Shown: positions 24,287 through 35,368, numbered from the stretch's first letter. The stretch: DNA of 64,000 bases from Prochlorococcus sp. scB241_528O2 (GCA_000634115.1 JFLJ01000108.1:1-64000); one strand, 5' to 3'. The notes: generated by a model from the letters alone, not told the origin. Made by a program: numbers and translations.

Positions 24287-24949
24287 TTATTTGATTTTTT
24301 TTCTTGATTCTAGAACAGCAAGAACATCTCTCCACTCAACACCTTGGTACATAAGGGCTACTTGCAGATGATAAATTAAATCAGCAGCTTCATTTGAGAT
24401 TGAATTTTTGTCATTATCCTTGCAAGCCATAATAAATTCAGCGGACTCCTCTCCTATTTTTTTTAAAATAGTATTACTACCTTTAGTTAATAAATGATTT
24501 GTGTAGCTTTTCTCTGAAGGATTTATTGATCTTTCGTTAATGGTATTGAATAACTCAGAGCAAATATTTGAGAAGGGAGTAGTTTTTTTCTCTTTTTTAT
24601 TGTTTTGATTAGTTTGGATTTCGTTGAAGAAACAACTTTTTTCACCAGTGTGACAAGCACCTGAACCATTTTGTTCAATCAAAAGTATTATTGCATCATT
24701 ATCACAATCGAATCTTATCTCCTTAAGTAGTTGGGTACTTCCACTTGTAGCACCCTTTCTCCAAATTTCGGATCTTGATCTACTCCAGTAATGAACGTTT
24801 TTGGTCTCAAGAGTTTTTGTCAACGATTCTCTATTCATCCAAGCAAGCATAAGAATTGATCCATCTAGCCAATCTTGTGCTATCGCAGGGATTAATCCAT
24901 AATTGTCAAAGCATAGATCTTCTATCGAAAAATTTGTTGAATAAGTCAT
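24287..24949 (-). CDS. hisIE: Bifunctional phosphoribosyl-AMP cyclohydrolase / phosphoribosyl-ATP pyrophosphatase
   Basis: Catalyses steps two and three of histidine synthesis. The N-terminal HisI part (about 1-115) has MLAWMNRESL, VHYWSRSRSEIWRKG and the zinc/magnesium site CDNDAIILL plus CHTGEKSCFF. The C-terminal HisE part (about 130-220) is an all-helical MazG-like pyrophosphatase with KIGEESAEFIMACKD and NEAADLIYHLQVALM. The 220-aa length fits the fused form. It is divergent from the QueD-like gene with a 59-base spacer that carries short inverted repeats. Confidence 0.96.
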   Translation of the reverse strand: MTYSTNFSIEDLCFDNYGLIPAIAQDWLDGSILMLAWMNRESLTKTLETKNVHYWSRSRSEIWRKGATSGSTQLLKEIRFDCDNDAIILLIEQNGSGACHTGEKSCFFNEIQTNQNNKKEKKTTPFSNICSELFNTINERSINPSEKSYTNHLLTKGSNTILKKIGEESAEFIMACKDNDKNSISNEAADLIYHLQVALMYQGVEWRDVLAVLESRKKIK

Positions 24950-24967
24950 TATGATCTGTATGTTAAA

Positions 24968-25001
24968 TCCTACTAATATGTTTTATTAGGAATTATCCTA
25001 A
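24968..25001. promoter_or_regulatory. Short inverted repeats in the hisIE / QueD-like divergent spacer
   Basis: TCCTA (24968), TTAGGA (24986-24991) and TCCTAA (24996-25001): the last two form a perfect 6-bp inverted repeat with 4-base spacing, and the first can pair with TTAGGA instead. They lie where promoters of both genes must be, so an operator or alternative hairpin is possible. No known regulator is recognised. Confidence 0.35.
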
Positions 25002-25011
25002 CAGTTAATTG

Positions 25012-25482
25012 ATGTATATTAATTCTTTGAAATTTACATGCAGTAAAAGTTATGAGGATTTCCCCTGTTCTCATAGGCAATGGCGTCATGAAGGCCACTG
25101 CAGATTTGTTCATGGATATTCAAGATCATTTACCTTTTGGTTCACTGCAAAAAAACTAGACCTAAATGGTTTTGTCGTTGATTTTTCAGGTCTCAAGCCT
25201 CTTGAAAATAGACTAAAGGAGCAATTTGATCATACTTTTTTGATAAATAAAGACGATCCCTTATTGAATTATTGGGAACAATTGCATAATTTAGATGCTT
25301 TAGATTTAAGAATTATGGATAATGTGGGAATGGAGTTCACTTCTGAATTAATTTGGATATGGGCTAATGAATACTTGCAGGATAAGGATAAGGGAAGAAC
25401 ATGTTGTTGGAAAACAGAATCAAAAGAAAATAAATCTAATAAAGCAAGTTTTGAGAAAATCCCTGATTGGTTTGAATCTTAG
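25012..25482 (+). CDS. 6-pyruvoyl-tetrahydropterin synthase / QueD-like protein (variant zinc site)
   Basis: A 156-aa member of the PTPS/QueD T-fold family, which converts dihydroneopterin triphosphate to 6-pyruvoyl- or 6-carboxy-tetrahydropterin. Family segments are FVVDFSGLKPLENRLKEQFDH (the active-site Asp and the FDHTFLI strand) and GMEFTSELIWIWANEYL with the pterin-anchoring Glu. The usual metal motif differs: HEGHCRFVHGYS has HGY instead of HGH, and the first-strand His is absent (FTCSKSYED). This variant with CxxxRQW-like and HGY segments is known in other marine bacteria, so it is probably a distinct subfamily. The ATG at 25012 is preferred over the TTG one codon earlier. Confidence 0.82.
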   Translation: MYINSLKFTCSKSYEDFPCSHRQWRHEGHCRFVHGYSRSFTFWFTAKKLDLNGFVVDFSGLKPLENRLKEQFDHTFLINKDDPLLNYWEQLHNLDALDLRIMDNVGMEFTSELIWIWANEYLQDKDKGRTCCWKTESKENKSNKASFEKIPDWFES

Positions 25483-25523
25483 ATTAGAATTTCAAGTTAT
25501 ATTAAATTCTTTAATTTAGATTT

Positions 25524-28109
25524 TTAATCAACAATAATTTCTCCATTAACCAGATAAATATTAACTTCGTCTTTAGTGAGGTAATTATTATTCAATATAT
25601 TGTTTGAAATTTTTGTCTCAATTTGTTTTTGAATAATTCTTTTTAAAGGCCTTGCACCAAAGACATAATCGAAACTATCTTGAACCAGTTGGTTAATTAC
25701 CTCATCAGTGATTTTAAATTTTAAGTTTTTTTTGTTAAGTCTTTTTTCTAAATTTTGAAGCTGGATTTTTGCAATTTCTTTTATATCATTTAATTCTAAA
25801 TTATTAAAAATCACTATTTCATCAAGTCGATTTAAAAACTCAGGCTTGAAAAATTTTTTAAGTTCAGAATCTACAACTTTTTTAATTTCATTTGTATCTT
25901 CTTGTCTAACTGATAAATCATTTATTGATTGACTTCCTAAATTGCTTGTGAGAACAATGATTGAATTTTTGAAATTTATTGTACGACCTTGACCATCGGT
26001 AATAATTCCATCATCAAGAACCTGTAAAAGAATATCTAAGATATCTTTGTGAGCCTTCTCTATTTCATCTAGAAGTATCAATGAATAAGGATTTTTCCTT
26101 ACAGCTTCAGTTAATTGACCGCCCGATTCGAAACCTAAGTATCCAGGCGGAGCACCTATGATTTTGCTGACCGAATGCTTTTCCATATATTCAGACATAT
26201 CCAGTCTTGTAATTGAAGTATTTGAATCGAATATGATTTTTGCTGTTACTTTACTTAGTTCTGTTTTCCCAACACCTGTCGGACCTAAAAAGAGGAAACT
26301 GGCTAATGGCTTGCTTGGGTCATTTAGACCAGTCCTGGATCTCTTAATAGAATCCGCAACTGCCTTAATCGCACTATCCTGACCAATAATTTTTTCTTTA
26401 AGGACCGACTCGAGGCTTAAAAGCTTATCTTTTTCTGACTGATTTAAGTTCTGTACAGGAATAGAAGTCCACTTAGAAACAACTTCTGCAATATCATCAA
26501 AAGTTACCTCTTGCCTTAAAAGATTAGTCTCTCCTTTTTTGTGAGAATGAACTAGGAAATTACTTTTTTCTTTCAATTTTTTTTGTAAAGAATTTAAAGT
26601 TCCAAATTCCAGTTCTGCGGCTTTGTTCAGGTCAAAACTCCTTTTTGCTTGATCTATTTGTAATTGAATAGATTCAATTTCTTCTTTTATTGTGGTAATC
26701 TCATCAATTTCATCTTTTTCTTTTTTCCATTGAGCGCTTAATTCTGCCTGCATATCTTTAAGAGATATAAGTTCATCATTAATTTTTTTTAATCTTTCTA
26801 TAGAAAAATCATCATTTTCTCTTTTTAAAGATAATTTTTCCATCTCAAATTGTAGAACTTTTCGATCAATCTCATCAATTTCTTCAGGTTTTGAAGTTAT
26901 GACCATATTTAATCTTGAGGCCGCTTCATCGATTAGATCGATTGCTTTGTCAGGAAGAAATCTATCATTAATATATCTTTCGCTAAGCGTAGCAGCTGCA
27001 ACCAAAGCATTATCAGAAATTCTTACACTATGATGAACTTCGTATCTTTCTCTCAATCCTCTTAATATTGAGACGGTATCATCTATTGAAGGAGCATCAA
27101 TTTTTATTTTCTGAAATCTTCTTTCTAGAGCAGGATCTTTTTCTATATTTTGTTTGTGTTCATTAATGGTTGTAGCACCAATACATCGAAGCTCTCCTCT
27201 TGCAAGCATAGGTTTTAATAGGTTACTTGCATCTAAAGAACCTCCGCTGGCTCCTGCACCAACAACTGTATGAATTTCATCAATAAAAAGAATTATCTTA
27301 CCGTCTGATTCTTTGACTTTCTTTAGGACATTTTTTATTCTTTCTTCAAATTCTCCACGATATTTTGCTCCAGCCAAAAGCGAACCCATATCTAATGAAA
27401 TTAGCTGCCTATTTTGTAGTGAAGAAGGTACATCGCTATTTATAATTCTTTGAGCCAACCCTTCCACTATGGCTGTTTTCCCAACACCAGGTTCTCCAAT
27501 TAGAACAGGATTGTTTTTTGTCCTTCTACTTAATATTTGAATTGTTCTTCTAATTTCTTCATCTCTACCTATCACAGGGTCTAAAATCCCATCCCTTGCT
27601 GATTGGGTTAGATCAATACCATATTTATCCAAAGACTCATTAGAAGTATCAAATTCGTTTTTTACTGCTGGATCTGACTTCATTTTCTTTATAGTTTCAA
27701 GAAATTCTGGAAAACCTTGTTGATTTAAAATTTGAAATCCATATTTATTATCATAAGTGAAACCGTAAACTAAGTGTTCTGTTGATATCACTACATCATC
27801 TAAAGTATTTTTAATATCATTTGCTTTTAAAAATATTTTATGTAGAGTATCACCAATATATAAATTATCTTGTTTTTCTTTCATTTTCGCCTTCGAGTTT
27901 AATGAAGACATTATCTCTTTCTCTATACCTTTAATATTTACATTATTTTTTTCTAAGATCTTTTTTGTAAAATTGTCTTGTTTTATAAGAGCTAATAATA
28001 AATTATCAGAGTCTACATTTTGTTGGTGATTTTTATAAGCAATTTCTTTGGCAAAAATAAAACAGTCCCAAGCAGAATTTGAAAATTCGCTTGGGACTAT
28101 TTTCATCAA
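25524..28109 (-). CDS. clpB: ATP-dependent chaperone ClpB
   Basis: Disaggregase of the Hsp100 family, which works with DnaK to rescue aggregated proteins. The 861 aa contain the N-domain (about 1-145), the first AAA+ module with [13 protein letters not shown] and [13 protein letters not shown], a long coiled-coil middle domain (about 400-520, [18 protein letters not shown]), which is the mark of ClpB against ClpC, and the second AAA+ module with [13 protein letters not shown] and [10 protein letters not shown], ending in the D2 small domain [14 protein letters not shown]. Start is Met 28109 or the next codon. Picocyanobacteria carry more than one clpB; which paralogue this is cannot be decided here. 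Confidence 0.96.
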   Translation of the reverse strand: MMKIVPSEFSNSAWDCFIFAKEIAYKNHQQNVDSDNLLLALIKQDNFTKKILEKNNVNIKGIEKEIMSSLNSKAKMKEKQDNLYIGDTLHKIFLKANDIKNTLDDVVISTEHLVYGFTYDNKYGFQILNQQGFPEFLETIKKMKSDPAVKNEFDTSNESLDKYGIDLTQSARDGILDPVIGRDEEIRRTIQILSRRTKNNPVLIGEPGVGKTAIVEGLAQRIINSDVPSSLQNRQLISLDMGSLLAGAKYRGEFEERIKNVLKKVKESDGKIILFIDEIHTVVGAGASGGSLDASNLLKPMLARGELRCIGATTINEHKQNIEKDPALERRFQKIKIDAPSIDDTVSILRGLRERYEVHHSVRISDNALVAAATLSERYINDRFLPDKAIDLIDEAASRLNMVITSKPEEIDEIDRKVLQFEMEKLSLKRENDDFSIERLKKINDELISLKDMQAELSAQWKKEKDEIDEITTIKEEIESIQLQIDQAKRSFDLNKAAELEFGTLNSLQKKLKEKSNFLVHSHKKGETNLLRQEVTFDDIAEVVSKWTSIPVQNLNQSEKDKLLSLESVLKEKIIGQDSAIKAVADSIKRSRTGLNDPSKPLASFLFLGPTGVGKTELSKVTAKIIFDSNTSITRLDMSEYMEKHSVSKIIGAPPGYLGFESGGQLTEAVRKNPYSLILLDEIEKAHKDILDILLQVLDDGIITDGQGRTINFKNSIIVLTSNLGSQSINDLSVRQEDTNEIKKVVDSELKKFFKPEFLNRLDEIVIFNNLELNDIKEIAKIQLQNLEKRLNKKNLKFKITDEVINQLVQDSFDYVFGARPLKRIIQKQIETKISNNILNNNYLTKDEVNIYLVNGEIIVD

Positions 28110-28172
28110 TCAAATTTTACGTATGACTTTAATAAGTAAGTGTTAAGTAAAAAAATATTTATCTATTAGAGT

Positions 28173-28523
28173 TTATTCAACAATAACTTTACCTACCATT
28201 CCAGCACCTCTGTGTGGCTCGCAATAGTATTCATAAGTTCCTGCTGTATTAAATGTTTCTTGCCAAGACTCTCCTGGTGCAAAAGCTAGGTCGGGATGAC
28301 TTAATTCCTCATGACCGTCAAAAACAGCATTATGAGGGGCTAGTTTATTATTGACGAATTTAACTGAATCACCAGCACTAATGGTTACTGTACTTGGTTC
28401 AAATGCAAGCATTCCAGCATCTGTACCAAGTTTAACTTCAACAGTCTTAGCTGACACTGATGAAATACCTAGACCTAGAGTTAAAACTATTGCGAATAAC
28501 CCTGCAAAAATTGAACGTAACAT
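28173..28523 (-). CDS. petE: Plastocyanin
   Basis: Small copper protein of the thylakoid lumen that carries electrons from cytochrome b6f to photosystem I. The 116-aa precursor has a Sec signal peptide (hydrophobic [20 protein letters not shown], cut after about residue 25). The type 1 copper ligands are all present: His64 (APHNAVF), Cys101 and His104 (YYCEPH), and Met109 (GAGMVGK). It is a single gene with an AT-rich upstream region containing a TATATATATAT tract near the expected promoter (28540-28550, minus strand). Confidence 0.98.
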   Translation of the reverse strand: MLRSIFAGLFAIVLTLGLGISSVSAKTVEVKLGTDAGMLAFEPSTVTISAGDSVKFVNNKLAPHNAVFDGHEELSHPDLAFAPGESWQETFNTAGTYEYYCEPHRGAGMVGKVIVE

Positions 28524-28582
28524 AATTAAAATTTGCTCATATATATATATTACAAGGCTTTGGGAACTTAACTGCGAGAGTT

Positions 28583-29566
28583 TTAATTGTTATTACAGCT
28601 TGGTAACTTTGATAACCTTAAGATATCAGTCAATGACTTGGCATGACTTTTAAGATTGAAAGTCTCAGGATTAGTGATGGGGACATGATTAAAGTCATAT
28701 TTTTTGATACTGAAGCTATCCCATGGGGTAGTTTTGATGGGAAGAATTCTTAATAATATTTTTAGAATATTTTTTGTAAGGGGTATCGCAAAATATCTCT
28801 TCATATTTTTTCTTTTTAAAAGTGTAATTATGGCCTCGTCAATTGAAATGAATTTCTGACCGAGCACAAATTTTCTAAAACCTTTGTATTGCTCTTCTTT
28901 ATGATTTTTAATTAGAAAACCACAAATTTGAGCAATATCATATGCATGTATAAAATGAAATTTAGAATCAAGTTTTAAAAATCTTGCTAACCAAAGCCAT
29001 TTCTCAATTTCTTTCAATCCACTAGTTAAATAACTCACAGGATATTTACTTTTTTTGCCAAGATTTCCTCCAAAAACCAAGGTAGGGAAAACAGCGAATG
29101 TTTTTTCAGCAAATGAGCTTTCTCTAAGTCTCTGGAAACATTCGTATTTTGTTTGTATATATTCTGTTCCATAAACTAATGACTCCCTCATTAATTCTGT
29201 TTTTTTATTAAGAATGCTAGCTGTTGAAAAATAAATAATCTTTTCTAACTTTTTAATATCAAGCATTTCAAGTAGTTCTTCAAAACCTTTAATATTTACT
29301 TCATAGGCTCTTCTTGGATCTCCCCAAGCAGTAGCAGTATGTATTAGGTAATTAATTTGACTAATTTCCTTTTTGTATTTATTTGATTCTCTGATATCGC
29401 ATACTATTAAATTGACTTTTTTATTTTCTTGAATACTAATTGGTAACTTACTTTTATCTCTTACCATTAGATAAAGCTTTAAGTTTGTGTTTTTCAAAAA
29501 CCAATCAACTAAATATTGGCCCACACATCCATTTGCACCTGTTATTAATAAGTTTTTATATCCCAA
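28583..29566 (-). CDS. NAD-dependent epimerase/dehydratase (extended SDR)
   Basis: A 327-aa extended short-chain dehydrogenase. The NAD(P) motif [11 protein letters not shown] stands at the N-terminus, then VCDIRES for the adenine pocket, the active-site Ser in YFSTAS, and the catalytic pair YIQTK (Tyr and Lys four apart). Such proteins modify nucleotide sugars or reduce cyclic ketones. The C-terminal half ([16 protein letters not shown]) is not diagnostic. It follows hemE by eight bases on the same strand, so it may be co-transcribed. The substrate is unknown. Confidence 0.87.
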   Translation of the reverse strand: MGYKNLLITGANGCVGQYLVDWFLKNTNLKLYLMVRDKSKLPISIQENKKVNLIVCDIRESNKYKKEISQINYLIHTATAWGDPRRAYEVNIKGFEELLEMLDIKKLEKIIYFSTASILNKKTELMRESLVYGTEYIQTKYECFQRLRESSFAEKTFAVFPTLVFGGNLGKKSKYPVSYLTSGLKEIEKWLWLARFLKLDSKFHFIHAYDIAQICGFLIKNHKEEQYKGFRKFVLGQKFISIDEAIITLLKRKNMKRYFAIPLTKNILKILLRILPIKTTPWDSFSIKKYDFNHVPITNPETFNLKSHAKSLTDILRLSKLPSCNNN

Positions 29567-29574
29567 TATTTTAA

Positions 29575-30615
29575 CTAGTAAGTGAGTTGTTTCCCATGTT
29601 CAAAAAATGTTTGAGCATTTTCTTCTGGAGTACCAGGTAAAATCCCATGACCTAAATTAAGAATATATTTCCTGTCTTTAATTTTATTAAAAGTATTATC
29701 TATCCTTTCTTTTATTGCCTCTTTGTTTCCGAATAAAATGCCAGGGTCAACATTACCCTGAATTCCTATCCCACTAGGGATTCTTTTACAAGCCTCTTCA
29801 ATATCTACAGTCCAGTCTAATGAAATTATATCTACGCCAGTTTTTGCCATTCTTTCTATTACACCAGCACTTCCTGAAATGTATAGAATAACAGGTGTTT
29901 CAGGGTAATCCTCTTTTACAATGTCAACAACTTTTTTTTGATAAGGACCAGCAAAGATATCATAATCTTGTGGGCTTAGTTGACCTGCCCATGAATCAAA
30001 AATTTGTACTACTTGCGCTCCAGATTTTATTTGATATTTAAGATATTTACCAATAGATTTTGCAAAATGATCAAGAAGTTTGTGAAGTAATTCTGGCTCT
30101 TTAAAAGCCATTGATTTTATTAAAGAATAATTCTTACTGCTTTTACCTTCAACTACATATGCAGCAAGGGTCCAAGGGGCGCCAACAAACCCTAAAACTG
30201 TTGCTTCATTATTCACATCTTTTTTTAGTGAAGAAAGAACTTGCCCAACGAAGCTTAAACTCTCACTTGGATTTAATTCTTTTAAATTTTCTATCTGGCT
30301 AAGAGTTCTTATTGGTGCCTCAATTATTGGACCTTTACTTTCTATTATTTCAAAATTTATGCCCATCCCTGGAAGCGGTGTGAGAATATCTGAAAAAAGG
30401 ATCACACCATCTGGTTTGAAAGCATGAAAAGGTTGCATTGATATCTCATACGAAAGTTCAGGATTTTCAGATCTCTCTCTAAAGCTAGGGTAACGCTCCC
30501 TTAAATCTCTATAGATTTTCATATACCTTCCTGCTTGCCTCATCATCCATACTGGAGGCCTATTAACTGTTTTACCTAATGCGGCAGAAAGTAGTAGTGG
30601 TAAATTTTCACCCAT
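29575..30615 (-). CDS. hemE: Uroporphyrinogen decarboxylase
   Basis: Decarboxylates uroporphyrinogen III to coproporphyrinogen III on the path to haem and chlorophyll. The 346 aa carry the family signatures [14 protein letters not shown] (N-terminal, with the substrate Arg) and [17 protein letters not shown], the active Asp in [14 protein letters not shown], and the C-terminal [15 protein letters not shown]. Length is typical. It is first in a minus-strand pair with the SDR gene. The 119 bases upstream contain its promoter and a possible short plus-strand ORF. Confidence 0.97.
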   Translation of the reverse strand: MGENLPLLLSAALGKTVNRPPVWMMRQAGRYMKIYRDLRERYPSFRERSENPELSYEISMQPFHAFKPDGVILFSDILTPLPGMGINFEIIESKGPIIEAPIRTLSQIENLKELNPSESLSFVGQVLSSLKKDVNNEATVLGFVGAPWTLAAYVVEGKSSKNYSLIKSMAFKEPELLHKLLDHFAKSIGKYLKYQIKSGAQVVQIFDSWAGQLSPQDYDIFAGPYQKKVVDIVKEDYPETPVILYISGSAGVIERMAKTGVDIISLDWTVDIEEACKRIPSGIGIQGNVDPGILFGNKEAIKERIDNTFNKIKDRKYILNLGHGILPGTPEENAQTFFEHGKQLTY

Positions 30616-30734
30616 TTTTCAATTCGATATGTTAAAAAAAAATTTAAAATTCCAACTTAAAAATCTTACAATGCAAAGCATATCAAAAGCGTTATATGAA
30701 CATTTATATGAAGCACTAAGTTAAATGAGTCTTC

Positions 30735-32999
30735 TTATTTTTTTGCTTGATGCTTGAAGATACTCACACTTAATGGAGGCAAAGCAAGATCTAAGGCATT
30801 TTGATAATCATGAATATTGTATTTTATGGTTTCTTTGCCTCCCATATTCCCTTTATTACTACCCCCATATCTAGAGCTGTCTGAATTAAAGATCTCTTTA
30901 TAAAATCCCTCTAAAGGGACTCCTACTTTATATGACCCATGAGTGTTAGGTGTAAAGTTGGCTACTATAACGAGCCACTCATTGGTATCATTTTCTCTTC
31001 TCATAAAACTTATTACTGAATTAGATTTGTCGTTACAATCAATCCATTGGAATCCGTAAGGATCAAAGTCATTTTTCCATAACGCAGGTTCATCTTTATA
31101 AAGTGCATTTAAGTCATCAACTAAGTTTCTGATACCTTTATGAGGTTCAAATTCTAGTAACTCCCATTGAAGATCATCCCAAACATTCCATTCTTGTCGT
31201 TGCCCAAATTCCATTCCCATAAATATTGTTTTTTTACCTGGATGTGTCCACATATAAGTTAGTAAAGCTCGAGTATTTGCATATTTCTTCCAGTCATCGC
31301 CGGGCATTTTATGCAAAAGGTGACTTTTCCCATGAACAACCTCATCATGACTGAGGGCAAGCATAAAGTTCTCTGTATAGTTGTATGTAATTGAGAAAGT
31401 TACACTATTTTGGTGGAATTGTCTGAACCAAGGATCTATTTCAAAATAATCAAGCATATCGTGCATCCAGCCCATATTCCATTTTAAATTAAACCCAAGT
31501 CCTCCCATGTCTGTGGGTTTGGTTACCATTGGCCAAGTTGTTGATTCTTCAGCGATAGAAAGGGCGCCAGGAAAATGTTGGAAGAGTACATGATTAGCCT
31601 GTTGAAGAAATTTAACGGCTTCTATATTTTCATTTCCACCATTTTCATTAGGGATCCATTCTCCATCTGGACGAAGATAGTCTCTGTATAACATTGAAGC
31701 TACAGCATCTACTCTTATTCCATCAATGTGAAATTCTTCAAACCAATAAACAAGATTTGCTACTAGGAAATTTCTTACTTCGTTTCTGCTGTAGTTAAAG
31801 ATTAAGGTCCCCCATTCTTTATGTTCACCTATGCGTGAATCCCCATGTTCATACAGATGACATCCATCAAAAAATGCTAAACCATGTTTGTCTTTTGGAA
31901 AATGACCGGGTACCCAATCAAGAATCACACCTATGCCCTCTTCATGACATTTATTAACAAACTCTCTAAATTCATTTGGAGTTCCAAATCTACTCGTTGG
32001 TGCATACCAACCTGTAACTTGGTATCCCCATGAACCATCAAAGGGATGTTCAGAGATTGGCATTAATTCAATATGAGTAAATCCTCTCTCCTTTACATAA
32101 GGGATTAGCTTCTCTGTTAATTCTGGATAAGTTAATAATCTTGTCCCAGGTTTCAGATCTGCAGCAGGTACTGGATCTCTAGGATTCCCATTAACTTCAA
32201 GATATTTTTTATCTGCTGATTCATGAAGCCAACTTCCTAAATGCATCTCATAAACTGAAATTGGCTTGTTGATTTGACAAGAGGAATCTCTATTTTTCAT
32301 CCAATAACTATCATTCCAATTAAAGTTATTTAATTTTGAAATTATTGAACCATTTTGAGGCCTAACTTCATGAAGGAAACCATATGGATCAGCTTTTTCA
32401 TAAATATGACCTTGTTGTGTTCTTATTTCATATTTATATGTGTCTCCCTCTTTCATTAATGGCATAAATAGTTCCCAAATTCCCCCTAATCTTTTTTGCA
32501 TAGGATGATGTCTTCCATCCCAAGAATTTATATTTCCAATTATCGATATTGATTTTGCATTTGGAGCCCAAATACAGAACATGACACCCTTTTGATTTTG
32601 ATCTTCAATGAGATGAGCTCCCATTTTTTTCCAAATATGATGATGATTACCTTCTGCAAAAAGATGCCTATCAACCTCACCCATCCAATCTTCTCTATAA
32701 GACCACGGGTCATGTTGTGTATGAGTGATCCCTCCTCTTGAAATATCTATTTCGTAATTAGAATTTGGATTTTCTGGCAGAATTGCTTCAAAAAGCCATT
32801 TATGGTTTATGCATTCTGTCTTATAGATTCTATTTTTGAAATTTATTTTTACTTCATCTGCTTCAGGCATCCATATCCTTATCACCCATTGCTGTTGATA
32901 AAAATGAGGTCCTAAAATTCTTAATGGATTATCATTGCAACAATTTTCTAGGTTGATAGCTTCTGATTTAATCCAGTCTGCTTGATTTGTCTCTATCAT
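30735..32999 (-). CDS. glgB: 1,4-alpha-glucan branching enzyme
   Basis: GH13 enzyme that makes alpha-1,6 branches in glycogen. The 754 aa have an extended N-terminal region with a CBM48 domain (about 130-240, [19 protein letters not shown]), the catalytic barrel with the nucleophile Asp in [15 protein letters not shown], the acid/base Glu in [11 protein letters not shown] and the transition-state Asp in [14 protein letters not shown], and a C-terminal beta domain. Together with glgA later in the window this serves storage-glucan synthesis. It stands alone, 59 bases from the hydrolase gene, both on the minus strand. Confidence 0.97.
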   Translation of the reverse strand: MIETNQADWIKSEAINLENCCNDNPLRILGPHFYQQQWVIRIWMPEADEVKINFKNRIYKTECINHKWLFEAILPENPNSNYEIDISRGGITHTQHDPWSYREDWMGEVDRHLFAEGNHHHIWKKMGAHLIEDQNQKGVMFCIWAPNAKSISIIGNINSWDGRHHPMQKRLGGIWELFMPLMKEGDTYKYEIRTQQGHIYEKADPYGFLHEVRPQNGSIISKLNNFNWNDSYWMKNRDSSCQINKPISVYEMHLGSWLHESADKKYLEVNGNPRDPVPAADLKPGTRLLTYPELTEKLIPYVKERGFTHIELMPISEHPFDGSWGYQVTGWYAPTSRFGTPNEFREFVNKCHEEGIGVILDWVPGHFPKDKHGLAFFDGCHLYEHGDSRIGEHKEWGTLIFNYSRNEVRNFLVANLVYWFEEFHIDGIRVDAVASMLYRDYLRPDGEWIPNENGGNENIEAVKFLQQANHVLFQHFPGALSIAEESTTWPMVTKPTDMGGLGFNLKWNMGWMHDMLDYFEIDPWFRQFHQNSVTFSITYNYTENFMLALSHDEVVHGKSHLLHKMPGDDWKKYANTRALLTYMWTHPGKKTIFMGMEFGQRQEWNVWDDLQWELLEFEPHKGIRNLVDDLNALYKDEPALWKNDFDPYGFQWIDCNDKSNSVISFMRRENDTNEWLVIVANFTPNTHGSYKVGVPLEGFYKEIFNSDSSRYGGSNKGNMGGKETIKYNIHDYQNALDLALPPLSVSIFKHQAKK

Positions 33000-33058
33000 G
33001 ACTGGTAGATATTAACGATTAATAATATCAAATGATTAACCAAATAAATGATTATTTC

Positions 33059-34633
33059 TTAAAAAAAAGGTGTCATTTTCATAAATGTTTTATTAAGGAT
33101 AAAACTTAGAGAGACAATTCTATGATTGGCTGAGGGTGCTCCAATATTTTCCTCACCAGTTGCAGGATTAACTCCAATCGCAGGATAAGCTGCTGCTGAT
33201 ATAGATAATCGAAGCTTGCTACCTTTAATTAAACAAATATTCGTTGGATGCATTGTCACTTCATAAACGCATTCCTCATTTATTTTGGAGTTTTTAACTC
33301 TTAAGAATCCAGTTGAGAATTGATTTACCTTTTTATCCTCATCTTCAACTAGAGATAAAGCAATGCAAATGTCGAAGTTTGGCTGATCACTTTTTACAGA
33401 TATTTCTAATTTAGGAACGCCTTTAAAATATTTATCCTCCTCAAATAAGTTGGTTTGAAAAACACCTACATCCAAACGTTTATCAATAATATTTCTATTA
33501 AACTTTCCTGGATTTGGACCTAAATGACCGCCGTCAGATGGAGTAGGTCTCCATGGGTCATTAACAATTGTAAACCAACCTGATCCTTTTGAATTTATTG
33601 TCAGACTTCCATCTTCAACATATACATTTGCTATGCCATTGCTTTTAAGACCAAAAATAAATTCAGGATAAAATTTATTATCTAATTCTTCCCATTTATT
33701 TAATGAAATATTCCATATTTTTTTCTCTATTTTATGATCCTTATAATTAAATTTTTCATCAAATTTTAAATGTTTATCAAAAAAGTTTAATAAATATTCT
33801 TGTAATCCCTCCCACCAAACTAGATGTGTAGCATTCCCAATAAGTATCTCAGGACTACCGCCAGCTTCTTTGGATTTTTTATAAAGATCAAACGCTCCTT
33901 TTAAATGTGGATCCCACAGTCCTCCAATAATTAACATAGGTTTTTTTATCCATGTAGATATTGGCTTAATTTCTTCAAAGGGGAGATCATTATTTAAATT
34001 TTTAAGCCATTCCAAAACAAAGCTATTAGGATCATATTTTTTTAAGATATCAATTCCTTCCCTTAGATAATTTTTATTTTCTAAGGATAATCTTATCTTT
34101 TCCCACGCAAGTAAATTATTTTCTCTTTTCATTTTTAGAGCTGCAATTTGCATACCCCATGCAATATTGTTATGCCACCAATATGCTCCTCCATCTGAAC
34201 ACCAATGATCTTTAATATTCAGCCCAGTCATTGCTGGAGACAAACAATCGGGAGGCTTTGAATTTAATTCCCCAGTTAGTTGAGTAAATCCTTGATATGA
34301 AAAGCCATATAAACCTAGTTTCCCGTTGCATTCTTTGAGGGATCTTACCCATTCATGTGTTTCTGAAGAGTCACTAGCTTCTTGTGTGAAACCATTGAAA
34401 ACCCCTTCAGAAGAACCCATACCCCTGACATCCTGAATTATTACCATATACCCTTTAGAAGCCCACCATTCAGGGTGAGAATAAGTAATAGTTGAAGCTA
34501 TCTCCCTCCCATAAGGTTGTCTCATTAATAATGCAGGCCATGGCCCATTGCCAATAGGCAACCAAATCCTTGATGTAAGTCTGATTCCATCTCTAAGTAC
34601 TAAAGATTTATCAAAACATCTTGAATAGTGCAT
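33059..34633 (-). CDS. CocE/NonD-type alpha/beta hydrolase (peptidase S15 family)
   Basis: A 524-aa serine hydrolase of the X-Pro dipeptidyl-peptidase/cocaine esterase family. The catalytic triad can be placed: Ser in YGFSYQGFTQ, Asp in IIGGLWDPHLKG and His in GNATHLVWWEG. The N-terminal LRDGIRLTSRIWLP and DVRGMGSSEG are characteristic. The C-terminal jelly-roll (about 350-510) ends SFILNKTFM. No signal peptide is seen, so it acts in the cytoplasm. The natural substrate (amide or ester) is not known for cyanobacterial members. Confidence 0.88.
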   Translation of the reverse strand: MHYSRCFDKSLVLRDGIRLTSRIWLPIGNGPWPALLMRQPYGREIASTITYSHPEWWASKGYMVIIQDVRGMGSSEGVFNGFTQEASDSSETHEWVRSLKECNGKLGLYGFSYQGFTQLTGELNSKPPDCLSPAMTGLNIKDHWCSDGGAYWWHNNIAWGMQIAALKMKRENNLLAWEKIRLSLENKNYLREGIDILKKYDPNSFVLEWLKNLNNDLPFEEIKPISTWIKKPMLIIGGLWDPHLKGAFDLYKKSKEAGGSPEILIGNATHLVWWEGLQEYLLNFFDKHLKFDEKFNYKDHKIEKKIWNISLNKWEELDNKFYPEFIFGLKSNGIANVYVEDGSLTINSKGSGWFTIVNDPWRPTPSDGGHLGPNPGKFNRNIIDKRLDVGVFQTNLFEEDKYFKGVPKLEISVKSDQPNFDICIALSLVEDEDKKVNQFSTGFLRVKNSKINEECVYEVTMHPTNICLIKGSKLRLSISAAAYPAIGVNPATGEENIGAPSANHRIVSLSFILNKTFMKMTPFF

Positions 34634-34640
34634 TTAAGTT

Positions 34641-34907
34641 TTAGATAATATCTGGACAGTGCAGCCCGATGACGTAAATAGAAAAGATCTCAGCATTTAC
34701 AGGAGTTAATTTATTTCTTTTTGATACATACTCTATGGCTTTATCATCACTAGCGGAAATTCCTTTTGAATTAAACTCTCTAAACTTATTACATATATTA
34801 ATTGCTTCACCTGGATTCTTTTTTACACTTTCTAATAAGTTCGATTGACTAAAAACAGGGTATGAAGAGTTGGAAAATAAAAAAAGAAAAAATAAAAAAG
34901 ATTTCAT
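34641..34907 (-). CDS. Small secreted protein of unknown function
   Basis: An 88-aa protein with a clear signal peptide (FLFFLFLFSNSSYPVFS, cut near residue 20). The mature part of about 68 residues has two Cys (in NICNKF and GLHCPDI), which may form a disulfide, and a helical segment. I do not recognise a named family; the pattern of a short secreted protein with a C-terminal HCP motif is met in other marine picocyanobacteria. It lies seven bases after the CocE-type gene's start region on the same strand, so the two may be co-transcribed. Confidence 0.7.
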   Translation of the reverse strand: MKSFLFFLFLFSNSSYPVFSQSNLLESVKKNPGEAINICNKFREFNSKGISASDDKAIEYVSKRNKLTPVNAEIFSIYVIGLHCPDII

Positions 34908-34969
34908 TATTACTGAATTTTTTATAAATTCTACATTAAAAAATTTTTTTAACCAAGACTTTAAATAGA

Positions 34970-35368
34970 TTAATAGATTTGCTTAGCTCTTTTAATCCAT
35001 TTTTTTAAGATAGCAAAAGTTATTTCCGTCTCAGTTTTTACTCTGAGACTTCTTTCTAATCTCCCTATTTTTCGTTCTAGTTCATAGGGTGTAGATAGTG
35101 ATAATGATTTAATAGATCCAATACCGCAATGTAAAAGTAAATATGCTTCAGGTGGAGAAATTGAAATTTCTTTTTTAAAAATGGCTATAGCTCTAATTTT
35201 TTTTAAATTATTTAATGTACATAGAGGAGATTTTCTTTGAATCTCATTTATCTCTAAATCTGAAAGATTACTTAGTTTTTCAAAGTCAATTTGATTATTT
35301 TTAATAAAGAAAGATTTCTCATGTCTAAAGTTAATTGGCAAAAAATCTAAAAAGGTTTTCCTTCTCAT
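34970..35368 (-). CDS. Conserved cyanobacterial protein, helix-hairpin-helix-like (DUF4332-like)
   Basis: A 132-aa protein with a strongly basic composition. The segments DLEINEIQRKSPLCTLNNLKKIRAIAIF and ISPPEAYLLLHCGIGSIKSLSLSTPYEL resemble helix-hairpin-helix units, as in DUF4332 (I infer this from the pattern of hydrophobic residues and GIGS turn). A helix-rich Arg/Lys tail follows (KTETEITFAILKKWIKRAKQ). A nucleic-acid-binding role would fit but is not shown. The gene lies 11 bases after the Ycf51 gene on the same strand. Confidence 0.65.
   Translation of the reverse strand: MRRKTFLDFLPINFRHEKSFFIKNNQIDFEKLSNLSDLEINEIQRKSPLCTLNNLKKIRAIAIFKKEISISPPEAYLLLHCGIGSIKSLSLSTPYELERKIGRLERSLRVKTETEITFAILKKWIKRAKQIY

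Noticed and set aside
26158-26382. Plus-strand ORF inside clpB
   Set aside because: Antisense shadow of the conserved second AAA+ module.
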